From a virus, in IMG/VR virus record IMGVR_UViG_3300047643_000012, positions 1 to 22,297 of that record: 22,297 bases of DNA; one strand, 5' to 3'. Within the stretch, counting starts at the first letter, position 1; the number at the start of each line of letters is the position of its first letter. A program made the translations under genes and the position numbers. Below are positions 14,341 to 21,419 of this stretch, in pieces. The notes below the pieces were generated by a model. It was not told the origin of the DNA. It worked only from the letters and a program-made list of their open reading frames with translations, and did no database searches.

Positions 14341-14832
14341 TTACTTTTCACCCTTAACCGTATATTTGAACTCTTCCTTTTTCTTACGCTCTGCGCCGAT
14401 CAGCACCAGTTTGGCGTCCGGCCATTTTTCAATGGCATCGCGATCCAGCGATTCGACAATCTTGATGACGTCGTTAAATTTATTTTCTTTGCAGGATTCC
14501 AGTGCGGTTTTAGGAATAGTGACATGATCGCCAACATTACGGATTAATGATCCATGCGGCAAATTGACAACGTCCGTACCGTCGAAAAGTATTTTCTTTT
14601 CGTATTTCATGGTCTGCATGATAGCCAGGTCACAACTCTTTTTTAATGCTTCAAGGGCTTCCAGTTTAAGAGCATATTTTTTATCAACTTCTTTTATCGC
14701 TAATTCATATGCGGCGCGCAGATTATCAAGTTCGACAGTATGATAGTATAGAGCTTGAAGATACGTATCCGCAGTTCCGCGCACTATTGCTACATCGCCA
14801 TTACCATTTCCGTATTTGTTCTTCTTAGCCAT
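14341..14832 (-). CDS. gam: Gam-like DNA-end-binding protein
   Basis: A 163-residue host-nuclease inhibitor starting MAKKNKYGNGNG at 14832 behind CGGAGGCC; the frame is open further upstream but the ribosome site decides. The N-terminal part is a long helical/coiled region (LDNLRAAYELAIKEVDKKYA), followed by the Phage_Mu_Gam-type block with LPHGSLIRNVGDHVTIPK and a C-terminal EKWPDAKLVLIGAERKKKEE. Gam dimers bind double-stranded DNA ends, Ku-like, and protect linear phage DNA from exonucleases. Its place in the early operon after GemA matches Mu-like gene sets, though in Mu gam precedes gemA. Confidence 0.88.
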   Translation of the reverse strand: MAKKNKYGNGNGDVAIVRGTADTYLQALYYHTVELDNLRAAYELAIKEVDKKYALKLEALEALKKSCDLAIMQTMKYEKKILFDGTDVVNLPHGSLIRNVGDHVTIPKTALESCKENKFNDVIKIVESLDRDAIEKWPDAKLVLIGAERKKKEEFKYTVKGEK

Positions 14833-15244
14833 TGGAATTGGCCTCCGTTTCGATCTTGAGTTGACCGAGATAATTAGGCAGAGTTGTTTTAAGCATTTTC
14901 GCGTCACGATGAAGGATGCGAAGGGCGCGGAATTTATCGCGGCGCAGATATTCTTCCTGTTCGCTTCCCGCCGCCGCTATGTAATAGCCTCCGCCATGAC
15001 ACGAAGTTACCGAACAGATCGGAATCCCTTCATCGCGCATTAATTCTATAAGTTTCCGCAATGGACGGGTATCATTGACGCGATTATGCCACGGTCGATC
15101 AAAGACGGTCTCATAAAGTTTCGTCATGCTTACCGCATTGACCTCACCGATATGGTTGCTTAATTCCGCAAGCAGGCGATGCCTGTTTACTGCTGTGTCT
15201 ATTATCTGTTTCATTTCTATTATCGGTTTCTTTTCATTCTCCAT
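14825..15244 (-). CDS. Winged-helix phage protein
   Basis: A 139-residue protein from ATG 15244 (MENEKKPIIEMKQI), preceded by GGAGGATGAAGCGC; the open frame above it is a shadow of gemA. The core VNAVSMTKLYETVF, NDTRPLRKLIELMRDEGIPI and CHGGGYYIAA is a winged-helix layout (helix, recognition helix, beta wing), with a helical C-terminus. It occupies roughly the place of Mor in Mu (directly after gemA) but does not look like Mor. It overlaps gemA by 11 bases and gam by 8. Confidence 0.75.
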   Translation of the reverse strand: MENEKKPIIEMKQIIDTAVNRHRLLAELSNHIGEVNAVSMTKLYETVFDRPWHNRVNDTRPLRKLIELMRDEGIPICSVTSCHGGGYYIAAAGSEQEEYLRRDKFRALRILHRDAKMLKTTLPNYLGQLKIETEANSNG

Positions 15245-15725
15245 GCGCTTCATCCTCCATTTTAATTTTTCCCAGGACGGCCAGAAGCCGTTCCAATTTC
15301 GGCACGCTATTGCACCAGACCAATTGCGATGTGCCGCATATTTTCTCGGCCAGACCTGCCAGCCGTTTGTCTCCGTTTTTAATTTCTCTCGCGGCCTGGA
15401 CGCAGCGGGCGCGCAGGGCGATGATCTGTTCAGGATTCGTTCCCGGTTTCTTGCGAGAGATCTCTTTCCATCCATAGTGCTTGAGCATCTTGACCATTCC
15501 CTCAAGTTGCGCGATGGTCATGTCGGCTGCCGAAGCCGTTTTGAATGAGCGAAGGATCATTTCATACTCGCCTTCATTGAGTTGCATCTGCTGCTTGGCT
15601 ATATGAATTTTCGCCAATAACCCGCGCCGTTGCTTCTTTTCCTTCGTGGTCAATAGTTTGGGCGGACCCTTGCGTTCGATGACTGTAAAAGGAAAATTGG
15701 TGCCGGGAATGGTTTGAATATTCAT
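15234..15725 (-). CDS. gemA: GemA regulatory protein (Mu gp16, DUF1018)
   Basis: A 163-residue protein. LLAKIHIAKQQMQLNEGEYE, then SAADMTIAQLEGMVKMLKHY with G-W-K, is the DUF1018 signature; the second half (LAGLAEKICGTSQLVWCNSV, KLERLLAVLGKI) is the family's C-terminal helical unit. In Mu, GemA modulates host gene expression, supercoiling and cell division. ATG at 15725 follows AGAGGGAAGAAA and overlaps the preceding stop (ATGA). Confidence 0.88.
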   Translation of the reverse strand: MNIQTIPGTNFPFTVIERKGPPKLLTTKEKKQRRGLLAKIHIAKQQMQLNEGEYEMILRSFKTASAADMTIAQLEGMVKMLKHYGWKEISRKKPGTNPEQIIALRARCVQAAREIKNGDKRLAGLAEKICGTSQLVWCNSVPKLERLLAVLGKIKMEDEAHGE

Positions 15726-15901
15726 TTTCTTCCCTCTATAATTTCTCTCATGAGAGAATTATTTTGATCATCTAATTGCCCGAATTCCATCCATGCCACT
15801 GCAATTTTGAAATTTGCTTCCGGAACAGGCCTTCCGCTCGACGTAATGTAAAACTTAGTATGATTAATTGAATCTTTTTGACGGATAGTTATTTCTTTCA
15901 T
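15722..15901 (-). CDS. Hypothetical small protein, 59 residues
   Basis: Starts MKEITIRQKDSINHTKFYIT, ends LMREIIEGRK. GGAG lies 8 bases before the ATG, and both ends are tied to neighbours by 4-base ATGA overlaps (15898-15901 and 15722-15725), which is strong evidence that it is real. Probably a small alpha/beta protein. No family recognised. Confidence 0.65.
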   Translation of the reverse strand: MKEITIRQKDSINHTKFYITSSGRPVPEANFKIAVAWMEFGQLDDQNNSLMREIIEGRK

Positions 15902-16185
15902 TGTGGCGTCTCCGTTATAAATTCAGTCCATTGATTTATTGGCAATGATGCTTCTATCTCTTTTCCGCTATCGCATATTCCAAAGGCATGGACACCGCGA
16001 GGACGTGGATCGTCATCCGGTAAACGTAGAGTGAATTCCCTGGGTAATCCTCCGTAGTAACATTGCTCATAGTTTGCCCAACTCAAAAACCGATAGATTT
16101 TCCCATTCCATTTAAACCAATATCTTGTAACCGGGTCATACCAGGAAGAACGCTTCCCTCTTTTTTTATTCATTTGATCTTTCAT
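15898..16185 (-). CDS. Hypothetical protein, 95 residues
   Basis: Starts MKDQMNKKRGKRSSWYDPVT behind GAGGTGATGAA. A basic, aromatic N-terminal half (WFKWNGKIYRFLSWANYEQC) is followed by a polar beta-rich part (PREFTLRLPDDDPRPRGVHA). ATGA overlap at both ends. No family recognised; the position between the winged-helix gene and gemA suggests an early accessory role. Confidence 0.65.
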   Translation of the reverse strand: MKDQMNKKRGKRSSWYDPVTRYWFKWNGKIYRFLSWANYEQCYYGGLPREFTLRLPDDDPRPRGVHAFGICDSGKEIEASLPINQWTEFITETPQ

Positions 16186-16682
16186 TTCATCACCTCTAAT
16201 TTAAACTTGTCGCGGTTCGCTATGTTGAAGACTGTTTCGGCCCCGGCCCCATGAGCGCATCGGCGGCGGGACACCTGCTGAATATGTCCGTCTTTTTTTA
16301 GTTGGCGGCATATCTTGTCTATCCAGCAACGCTCTTTAAGTCCGGTGTGCCGTTGGATATCCGTCACGGCAAAGTTCTGCGACACATACATGGCTTTAAA
16401 AATCTTCCTGTTGATCCTGCCTTTCAGAACTTTCTGCCAATCCATGATATAGATATATTGTCGCCGATTGCGTTTCGCGGTGATGTAACTCTCCACTTCT
16501 TTGCGCCGGATGAAATCAGTCAGGGCATTGACCAGGGTTGCATGCTGCTCGCCCGGTTCAACATTCAGGGCATCGCATATATCCTGAATGGTGAAATGCC
16601 GCTGCGCCTTTGTGCCGGTGCGCGCTTTCATCCATGTGCGCATCCTGTCGGCAAGGCCGGATTTAGGAATTCTTGATGACAT
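16182..16682 (-). CDS. Winged-helix DNA-binding protein downstream of MuB
   Basis: A 166-residue protein with two predicted winged-helix units: FTIQDICDALNVEPGEQHAT with LVNALTDFIRRKEVESYI, and NFAVTDIQRHTGLKERCWID with ICRQLKKDGHIQQV. Both follow the helix-turn-helix plus short wing pattern of small regulators. GGAGATGG lies about 10 bases before the ATG, inside the end of the B gene, which it overlaps by 20 bases. Likely a regulator or replication accessory; no exact family. Confidence 0.75.
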   Translation of the reverse strand: MSSRIPKSGLADRMRTWMKARTGTKAQRHFTIQDICDALNVEPGEQHATLVNALTDFIRRKEVESYITAKRNRRQYIYIMDWQKVLKGRINRKIFKAMYVSQNFAVTDIQRHTGLKERCWIDKICRQLKKDGHIQQVSRRRCAHGAGAETVFNIANRDKFKLEVMK

Positions 16683-17352
16683 TCTGAACCATCTCCAATG
16701 TGATTTCTTTTAAACTGCTGGCCTGCATTGTGCGTTCAATTCCGATTGCCGTGGTCAGTACCGGTCTCCAATCGCCGTTCGCATTTTTGTGGATGAGGGA
16801 AGCCACATCCGCTCCCACTTTGATGCCTAAAGAAGTCTTGATAAAATGCGCGATGTCGAACTGATTTATGGCCTCGAACTCCATCCGTCTCCGGACGCGG
16901 CTTATAATTCTTTGTCGTGAGCTGAGGTTGCCTTTGAGTTTTTCCTCACCGATCAGCATTATCGGGCAGGCAAAGCGTTCATTGACGTTACGCAGCATTT
17001 CGATGACGGCCATCTGCAGCAGATCCGCTTCGTCAATCATGATTAAACGGCGATGCTTGGCCATTTCCTCTCCGATGATATTCAGGCAGGCATCCGAACG
17101 CGTTGGCCTTGTGTTGGCCAGTTCAAACGCGATTTCCCGCAGTACCATCGCAGGTGTGCGGATGTTCATCGGCGGGATATAGATCGCGTCTGAGTTGACG
17201 GAGTAATGTTTTGCGGTTTCGCTTTTTCCGCGTCCTGCCGAACTGGTGACCATCGCCAATGATGGGCCGATAAGCGATGATGCCGATGTCATTTCATCGC
17301 AGATTTCATCAAACTTTCTGGTATTACTTGTCTCAATAAATTCCGGTTTCAT
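16663..17352 (-). CDS. B: MuB-like AAA+ ATPase, transposition target selection
   Basis: A 229-residue ATPase with Walker A SSAGRGKS (37-44), Walker B LIMIDEAD (103-110), a LIGEEKLKG sensor segment and an arginine-rich SRVRRRMEF. In Mu, MuB binds target DNA as an ATP-dependent filament, gives target immunity and stimulates MuA. Mu's MuB is about 312 residues with an N-terminal HTH domain. Here the ATPase starts almost at once, so that domain is missing or replaced by a neighbour. It lies about 500 bases downstream of MuA. Confidence 0.9.
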   Translation of the reverse strand: MKPEFIETSNTRKFDEICDEMTSASSLIGPSLAMVTSSAGRGKSETAKHYSVNSDAIYIPPMNIRTPAMVLREIAFELANTRPTRSDACLNIIGEEMAKHRRLIMIDEADLLQMAVIEMLRNVNERFACPIMLIGEEKLKGNLSSRQRIISRVRRRMEFEAINQFDIAHFIKTSLGIKVGADVASLIHKNANGDWRPVLTTAIGIERTMQASSLKEITLEMVQNVIKNS

Positions 17353-17373
17353 TCTTCATTCTCCCCTGTGATG

Positions 17374-17568
17374 TCATGAACGCAATATAGAACCCCAATC
17401 GCGTCCTGCTTTATTATTAGGATTAGTTCTTCCAACAAATTGAAGTGTTGGATGTTTATCTAAACCATGTACTTTGCAGTGGAATTCACTTCCTTTCTGT
17501 TTGTGAGTTTTAGGAGTATAGATAATAATTTCTTCCATTTTCTCCCCGCACTTACTGCAATATGCCAT
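17374..17568 (-). CDS. Small zinc-binding protein, 64 residues
   Basis: Starts MAYCSKCGEKMEEIIIYTP behind CAGGAGAAGATC. A CxxC knuckle near the N-terminus and a later C-x-x-H (FHCKVHGLDKH) suggest one zinc site. The C-terminus (GRTNPNNKAGRDWGSI) is polar. No family recognised. It lies in the A-B interval with a good ribosome site. Confidence 0.65.
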   Translation of the reverse strand: MAYCSKCGEKMEEIIIYTPKTHKQKGSEFHCKVHGLDKHPTLQFVGRTNPNNKAGRDWGSILRS

Positions 17569-17590
17569 GATCTTCTCCTGTGATTTATTG

Positions 17591-17749
17591 TTATAATTCC
17601 GGAAACTTATTATAAATTTGTTTCAACTCTTCAGGTGTCGGTACCACCAGGTACTGATGATCTTTTTCAATCGCGATCGACCTATCATCAGGACAATAAA
17701 AAATTGCTTCGCCGGTTTCGGTCTCTCCAATAAATGTAGAACTCTTCAA
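17591..17749 (-). CDS. Hypothetical small protein, 52 residues, TTG start
   Basis: MKSSTFIGETETGEAIFYCP at the start (TTG at 17749), with AGGAGG 7 bases upstream that fixes this non-ATG start. It continues to VPTPEELKQIYNKFPEL. Acidic, probably alpha/beta, no known family. It follows the tRNA-like element by 22 bases. Confidence 0.6.
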   Translation of the reverse strand: MKSSTFIGETETGEAIFYCPDDRSIAIEKDHQYLVVPTPEELKQIYNKFPEL

Positions 17750-17771
17750 TGTTGATCCTCCTGTATTATTT

Positions 17772-17861
17772 TGGTGGCAGTGGGCGCGATGGGATTCGAA
17801 CCCATGTCTCGCCGTCTTTCAGGTGCCTTCTCCATATTGGCTTACTAACGCCCCTCTGCCA
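17772..17861 (-). tRNA. Degenerate tRNA-Ser-like element
   Basis: On the minus strand there is a perfect T-arm (ATGGG-TTCGAAT-CCCAT, 17789-17805 read in reverse), an acceptor-like pairing GGGCG/CGCCC and an outer 6-bp pairing TGGCAG/CTGCCA followed by an encoded CCA (17772-17774). A D-arm-like hairpin has stem GCC/GGC and a G-G in its loop, followed by GAAGGCACC, a string typical of bacterial tRNA-Ser. The anticodon stem is not formed properly (only CC/GG around TGAAAGAC), so a working tRNA is doubtful. It sits between the MuA stop (17867) and the next small gene, on the same strand. Confidence 0.45.
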
Positions 17862-17866
17862 TATTA

Positions 17867-20164
17867 TTATTGCGCTGCCTGTTCGGCGCGGTATTGCCTC
17901 TCAAACACCCACCGTTCGCGGGCTTCCGGTGTCATTGCTGCTTCGTAATTCTCCATCCATGCGCGGTCTTCATCCGTTATGGTCCCGTCAACGGAAGCCA
18001 AAATGCACCAGGTATGCCGGTCGGCATCGGACATCCAGAATGATGGCCTTGCTCCGGCCAGCGGCTGGTTTGTTTTCGCCGGGATCCTGTTTAATACTTC
18101 AAGCGCCTGCACGCCGCGATCCAGTTCTTCCTCGCTGATGACTCTTGTCTTTGCTTTATTTTCGATGGCGCGCTTCGTCTTTTCCGCACCAATAAGGGCG
18201 GCAACGCGCTCAATCTGCGGCACGGTTGAATAGTGTCTGAAGTCCGGCGCTACCGATGAAATTTTCTTGTATTGCTCGGCGAATTTGGCCCGACGTTCTC
18301 TCTTCTCGGCGATCTTCTGCGAGGCAATATCCTGATTAATCATGGATGAACGCTCGACCGGATAAGCGGTGCATATATATTTTCCGCCCTGGTAGATGTG
18401 CACTTCGGCATAAGTCATGGGGTTGTAGCGGATATCCACTTTCTGCTTATGCATTTCTATAAGGGGTTCCGCCCTGTAGAATTCATTATTGAGTTGAATT
18501 TGTCCTTTATTAACAGTGAGGGGTTTATGCGAACGTGCTAAAAATAGCAGATCGGCGGCATCGTTGGACATCTTCTTGGGTCGCCATCCGTCATTATAAC
18601 AAGCCCGCAAACAATCAAGCGGCGTGACTTCCTTTGGCCGGGGCTTCCATGACCATTCCGATAGCACGCCGCGATGCGTTTTTTTATTGTTGTAGTAGTC
18701 GCATGCCTGATACATGGCCAGCGCAAACTCACGGCTGGTAAGGAGTTTGCCTTGTGCCGCCAGTTTCATGGCTTCCTGATGATCGACATCCTGCCAGTGA
18801 ATATCATCCGACATTTTCTTTGTCTGGCCGGGCAGCATCATGACGGAGGCCATGACCTGTTCAAGGCGATGGAAGGTGCCTTCGATCATCTTCGCTTTAG
18901 CATTTTTTACGATGGCCTTTCTGTGGGATCCCGGCATGGTGCAGCATGGCGCTATGTCCTCGGCATCGACATCCAGCAGGTCGGTAATTAACTCCTCGGT
19001 CTTTTCCCAGTTCATGCCATGTGCGGTCATGTTAGCCAGGATAGACGTGAGGAAGCGCGAGAGTTCCGGCTTGCCGTTGTCGGTATAGATGGACCCGAAT
19101 GCGCCGTACTGGGCGACGCCGATCCGCAGAGCCAGGCCGATCAGCCAGGCATCATATTTTTTGTCGACTGCAGCTCCATAAATGGAGCGCGAGCGCAGAT
19201 CCTGCCACAGATATCCTTCCGGTCTGAATACTTCGCCAGTATCCTCATCCATGACCCACCGGTCGAAGCGATGCTGATCTCCGACAAGGATCTGGAAGGG
19301 TGCGAGGTCTGAATAATCGCGTAGAATCGGCGGCAGGATATTGTCCAGGGCGCGCATGCCGCCGCGTTGCAAGGCTTCCAGACAGGGATTCCACTTCTTT
19401 TTGAACCACCAATTGGCCGATGCATAACCGCCGATGGTCCATTCACGCCTTTGCGCTTCGATAACCAGATAATTATCATATAAATTTCGATGGTTGGCGG
19501 CGCGATGTTCACGTTTTCCGCACAAGGAAACCCAAAAATCAATGGCTTCAGGAGTCCAGATACGCGGATCATCGGCATAAGATTTGGTGTGCCGCAGTCC
19601 GGCGATGCCGCTTTTTTCGTACTTTTTCATCCATTTATATACGGATTGCCAGCCGACCTCATTCCGCAGGGCAACGGATTCAATCCATTTACGTTTTCCC
19701 TGCGTCCAGTCGCGCGGCATGGCGTCTACTTCGCGCAGGATGGCCATGATTTTGCAGATGCGTGGATCGGTGAGGTCTTGCTCGCGGATGGCGGTCTCTG
19801 GAGTGCGTTGACCTTCCAACAAACCCAAACCGCCCTGATTAACCGGCGTTAAGGTCTGCTGAAAGGTCGGGAAAATATCATTTGTACCATTATATTGATT
19901 GATCGCTACGGCGACGGCGGAGGGTTTGAGCGCCGGAAGCATTTCGGGGTGGATCCCTTCCTTATATATAAGGGCTTCCTGAACATCAGCTGGCAGGGAA
20001 GAAATAGAATATTTCTTTGTCTTGCCGCCACGGCCATTTCCTGCTTCCTCTATATAGTGCCAGTTTTCCTTTTTGGCACGGAGTTCTATTGCTCGTTGTG
20101 ATTTACTCATGATCACTGATATTTCTTTTGCTGTGAACATTTTGTCGCCGTTTGCGTTTCCCAT
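17867..20164 (-). CDS. A: MuA-like DDE transposase
   Basis: A 765-residue transposase, longer than Mu A (663). The N-terminus (MFTAKEISVIMSKSQRAIEL) is the MuA-type winged DNA-binding domain for phage ends. A second HTH region (about 155-190, WQSVYKWMKKYEKSGIAGL) precedes the RNase H-like core, with catalytic D296 in ILVGDQHRFD, D362 in IYTDNGKPE and E428 in KAKMIEGTFHRLE. A beta-barrel region with HKPLTVNKGQIQLNNEFY follows, then a helical C-terminus for MuB contact. It inserts phage DNA and drives replicative transposition. ATG 20164 follows GGAGCGGAA. Confidence 0.95.
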   Translation of the reverse strand: MGNANGDKMFTAKEISVIMSKSQRAIELRAKKENWHYIEEAGNGRGGKTKKYSISSLPADVQEALIYKEGIHPEMLPALKPSAVAVAINQYNGTNDIFPTFQQTLTPVNQGGLGLLEGQRTPETAIREQDLTDPRICKIMAILREVDAMPRDWTQGKRKWIESVALRNEVGWQSVYKWMKKYEKSGIAGLRHTKSYADDPRIWTPEAIDFWVSLCGKREHRAANHRNLYDNYLVIEAQRREWTIGGYASANWWFKKKWNPCLEALQRGGMRALDNILPPILRDYSDLAPFQILVGDQHRFDRWVMDEDTGEVFRPEGYLWQDLRSRSIYGAAVDKKYDAWLIGLALRIGVAQYGAFGSIYTDNGKPELSRFLTSILANMTAHGMNWEKTEELITDLLDVDAEDIAPCCTMPGSHRKAIVKNAKAKMIEGTFHRLEQVMASVMMLPGQTKKMSDDIHWQDVDHQEAMKLAAQGKLLTSREFALAMYQACDYYNNKKTHRGVLSEWSWKPRPKEVTPLDCLRACYNDGWRPKKMSNDAADLLFLARSHKPLTVNKGQIQLNNEFYRAEPLIEMHKQKVDIRYNPMTYAEVHIYQGGKYICTAYPVERSSMINQDIASQKIAEKRERRAKFAEQYKKISSVAPDFRHYSTVPQIERVAALIGAEKTKRAIENKAKTRVISEEELDRGVQALEVLNRIPAKTNQPLAGARPSFWMSDADRHTWCILASVDGTITDEDRAWMENYEAAMTPEARERWVFERQYRAEQAAQ

Positions 20165-20189
20165 TTCCGCTCCATCCTTATTATATGTT

Positions 20190-20223
20190 ATTGCGAGCCG
20201 CCTCTCTGGCGGCGTGGCAATCT
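20190..20223. repeat. Dispersed palindromic element, copy 2
   Basis: ATTGCGAG (20190-20197) and CGTGGCAATCT (20213-20223) are the same ends as the copy at 146-180, but the inner stem is GCCGCC/GGCGGC with a TCTCT loop rather than GGCGTCTG/CAGACGCC. It lies in the short gap between the 47-residue membrane protein gene and the A gene. Confidence 0.6.
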
Positions 20224-20233
20224 CTTCCTTTAA

Positions 20234-20377
20234 TTATCCTTTAATACAAGGTGCGATCACGCCGAAATAGAGGCATGCAAAAATAAGAAAAAAATAAATA
20301 ATCATCTTTGCTTTTGGACTGTCCAGTCTCTCAATCCAACAATCAACCGCCTTATCTACTCTTGTTAAAATCGCCAT
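20234..20377 (-). CDS. Small single-pass membrane protein, 47 residues
   Basis: Starts MAILTRVDKAVDCWIERLDS behind GGAGGGATAACG, which overlaps the stop of the preceding gene. One hydrophobic segment (about 24-42, MIIYFFLIFACLYFGVIA). It lies in the early operon just before the A gene. Function unknown. Confidence 0.6.
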   Translation of the reverse strand: MAILTRVDKAVDCWIERLDSPKAKMIIYFFLIFACLYFGVIAPCIKG

Positions 20378-20379
20378 CG

Positions 20380-20847
20380 TTATCCCTCCATCTCTCTAAG
20401 GAACATCATGCGTTTGCGTTTATCGTTTTGCTTTTTGCTTATTTCTTCCTCGATGCGGTGGATCTCCGCTCGCAAAGCCTCCGGCCCAGGCATAACGAAC
20501 ATGCCGACTAACTTACCCATCATTATTAAAGGTTCGTTACATCCGGATGCTTCGCAGAATGCAGGCAAAAAAATAGCCGGAAAGCGGTGATTCTCTTTTG
20601 ACTCCGCCGTCCAGCTATCCAGCATTGCTTTGGTGATCTCTTGCCCGGTCAATTCCGACATCCTTGCCGCTACCTGCCAACGTGACAGTGGACAATGCTT
20701 CAATGCCTCGCTGATAGCGGCCCGCAGTTGCCGGTCAATATCGAAACTGCCCGCTGGTCGCGAGATCATATTTTCTTCCTGGTAATTTTTAAGGATATCG
20801 AAAAGGGATGCTTGCCTGTGGTCTAATCTTGGTTTTAACTTAGCCAT
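20380..20847 (-). CDS. HTH-like early protein, 155 residues
   Basis: Starts MAKLKPRLDHRQASLFDILK. The central block ISEALKHCPLSRWQVAARMS, then TGQEITKAMLDSWTAES, looks like a helix-turn-helix DNA-binding domain and recurs in Mu-like phages between ner and A. The C-terminal third is a charged coiled coil (IHRIEEEISKKQNDKRKRM). Probably a regulator of early transcription; I know of no assigned function. Confidence 0.75.
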   Translation of the reverse strand: MAKLKPRLDHRQASLFDILKNYQEENMISRPAGSFDIDRQLRAAISEALKHCPLSRWQVAARMSELTGQEITKAMLDSWTAESKENHRFPAIFLPAFCEASGCNEPLIMMGKLVGMFVMPGPEALRAEIHRIEEEISKKQNDKRKRMMFLREMEG

Positions 20848-20911
20848 TGAAAAACCTTTTTAAATAAGTTATCTTTTATCCATGAAGATAAGATTCTTAA
20901 ATTTAATCGGT

Positions 20912-21190
20912 TTATGCCGCCGACTGGTTTTGGTTTCCGCAAAATGGTCTTCCTGCTTTGCGCGGACCGCCGAGCAGATAGGGATCCGGCCAAATGCGCT
21001 TGATATCCGTGTTGGTTTTTTCCGCTATGCATTTTCTAATCCTGTCGGAAGCGCTCAAACCCTGAATAACTTTGTAGACCGATTGCCTTCCTACTTTTTT
21101 TTCCCTGGCTATTTCGGCTTGCGACACCTTCGCGCGGATAAGCAGAACACGAATTTCATCGGGTTCCATATTTTGAATTTTTCTCGGCAT
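20912..21190 (-). CDS. ner: Ner-like early DNA-binding regulator
   Basis: A 92-residue protein, first gene of the leftward early operon. The HTH core VSQAEIAREKKVGRQSVYKV is followed by RIRKCIAEKTNTDIKRIWPD and P-Y, the I-W-P ending typical of Ner/Nlp proteins. In Mu, Ner represses the early and repressor promoters during lytic growth. ATG 21190 follows AAAAGGAGCACC. It faces the repressor gene across a 229-base control region. Confidence 0.85.
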   Translation of the reverse strand: MPRKIQNMEPDEIRVLLIRAKVSQAEIAREKKVGRQSVYKVIQGLSASDRIRKCIAEKTNTDIKRIWPDPYLLGGPRKAGRPFCGNQNQSAA

Positions 21191-21238
21191 CGTTTTGGTG
21201 CTCCTTTTTTAATGTCTATTGAAACCGTTTTGTGTAGA

Positions 21239-21267
21239 CTTATAAACCTGTTTTTATATTGTGTCAA
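21239..21267 (-). promoter_or_regulatory. Early promoter for the Ner/transposition operon
   Basis: On the minus strand TTGACA (21262-21267), a 17-base spacer and TATAAG (21239-21244): nearly consensus sigma70. It starts about 40 bases upstream of the ner ATG. A TTTCGCAGT repeat lies 13 bases upstream of the -35 box, a likely operator. Confidence 0.85.
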
Positions 21268-21279
21268 GCAAAAAACACG

Positions 21280-21383
21280 TTTCGCAGTAACTTTTATTGA
21301 TTTTCCCATTATAAAATTTATAAATATAAGTGATTATTGATTAATAATATTATTTCGCAGTGTTTCGCAGTTCATTTCGCAGT
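21280..21383. promoter_or_regulatory. Operator region with four TTTCGCAGT repeats
   Basis: TTTCGCAGT occurs at 21280-21288, 21353-21361, 21363-21371 and 21375-21383, all in the same orientation. The last three are almost head to tail just before the repressor gene. A partial inverted copy (GCGAAA, about 21397-21402) follows. The AT-rich stretch between (21300-21350) probably carries the repressor promoter, but several -10-like sequences make it ambiguous. Confidence 0.7.
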
Positions 21384-21419
21384 TCAACGCCGAACAGCGA
21401 AATAGGAGAAAGCAAAAAA

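Noticed and set aside
15245-15505. Upstream extension of the winged-helix gene to 226 codons
   Set aside because: The extra 87 codons lie in a wrong frame over gemA; the ATG at 15244 has a good ribosome site.
17772-17861. Fully functional tRNA or tmRNA
   Set aside because: No 5-bp anticodon stem can be formed, and the spacing between D-arm and T-arm is too short for a type II tRNA; tmRNA would need a much larger gene.
17749-18138. Plus-strand open frame containing GRDGIRTHV
   Set aside because: That peptide is the usual artefact of reading the reverse strand of a tRNA T-arm, here the tRNA-like element; the rest is antisense to MuA.
19490-19852. Plus-strand open frame of 120 codons
   Set aside because: Antisense to the MuA N-terminal half; no start signal or family features.
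21353-21383. Possible CRISPR-like array
   Set aside because: Repeats are only 9 bases with 1-3 base gaps and lie in a promoter region; they fit operators.
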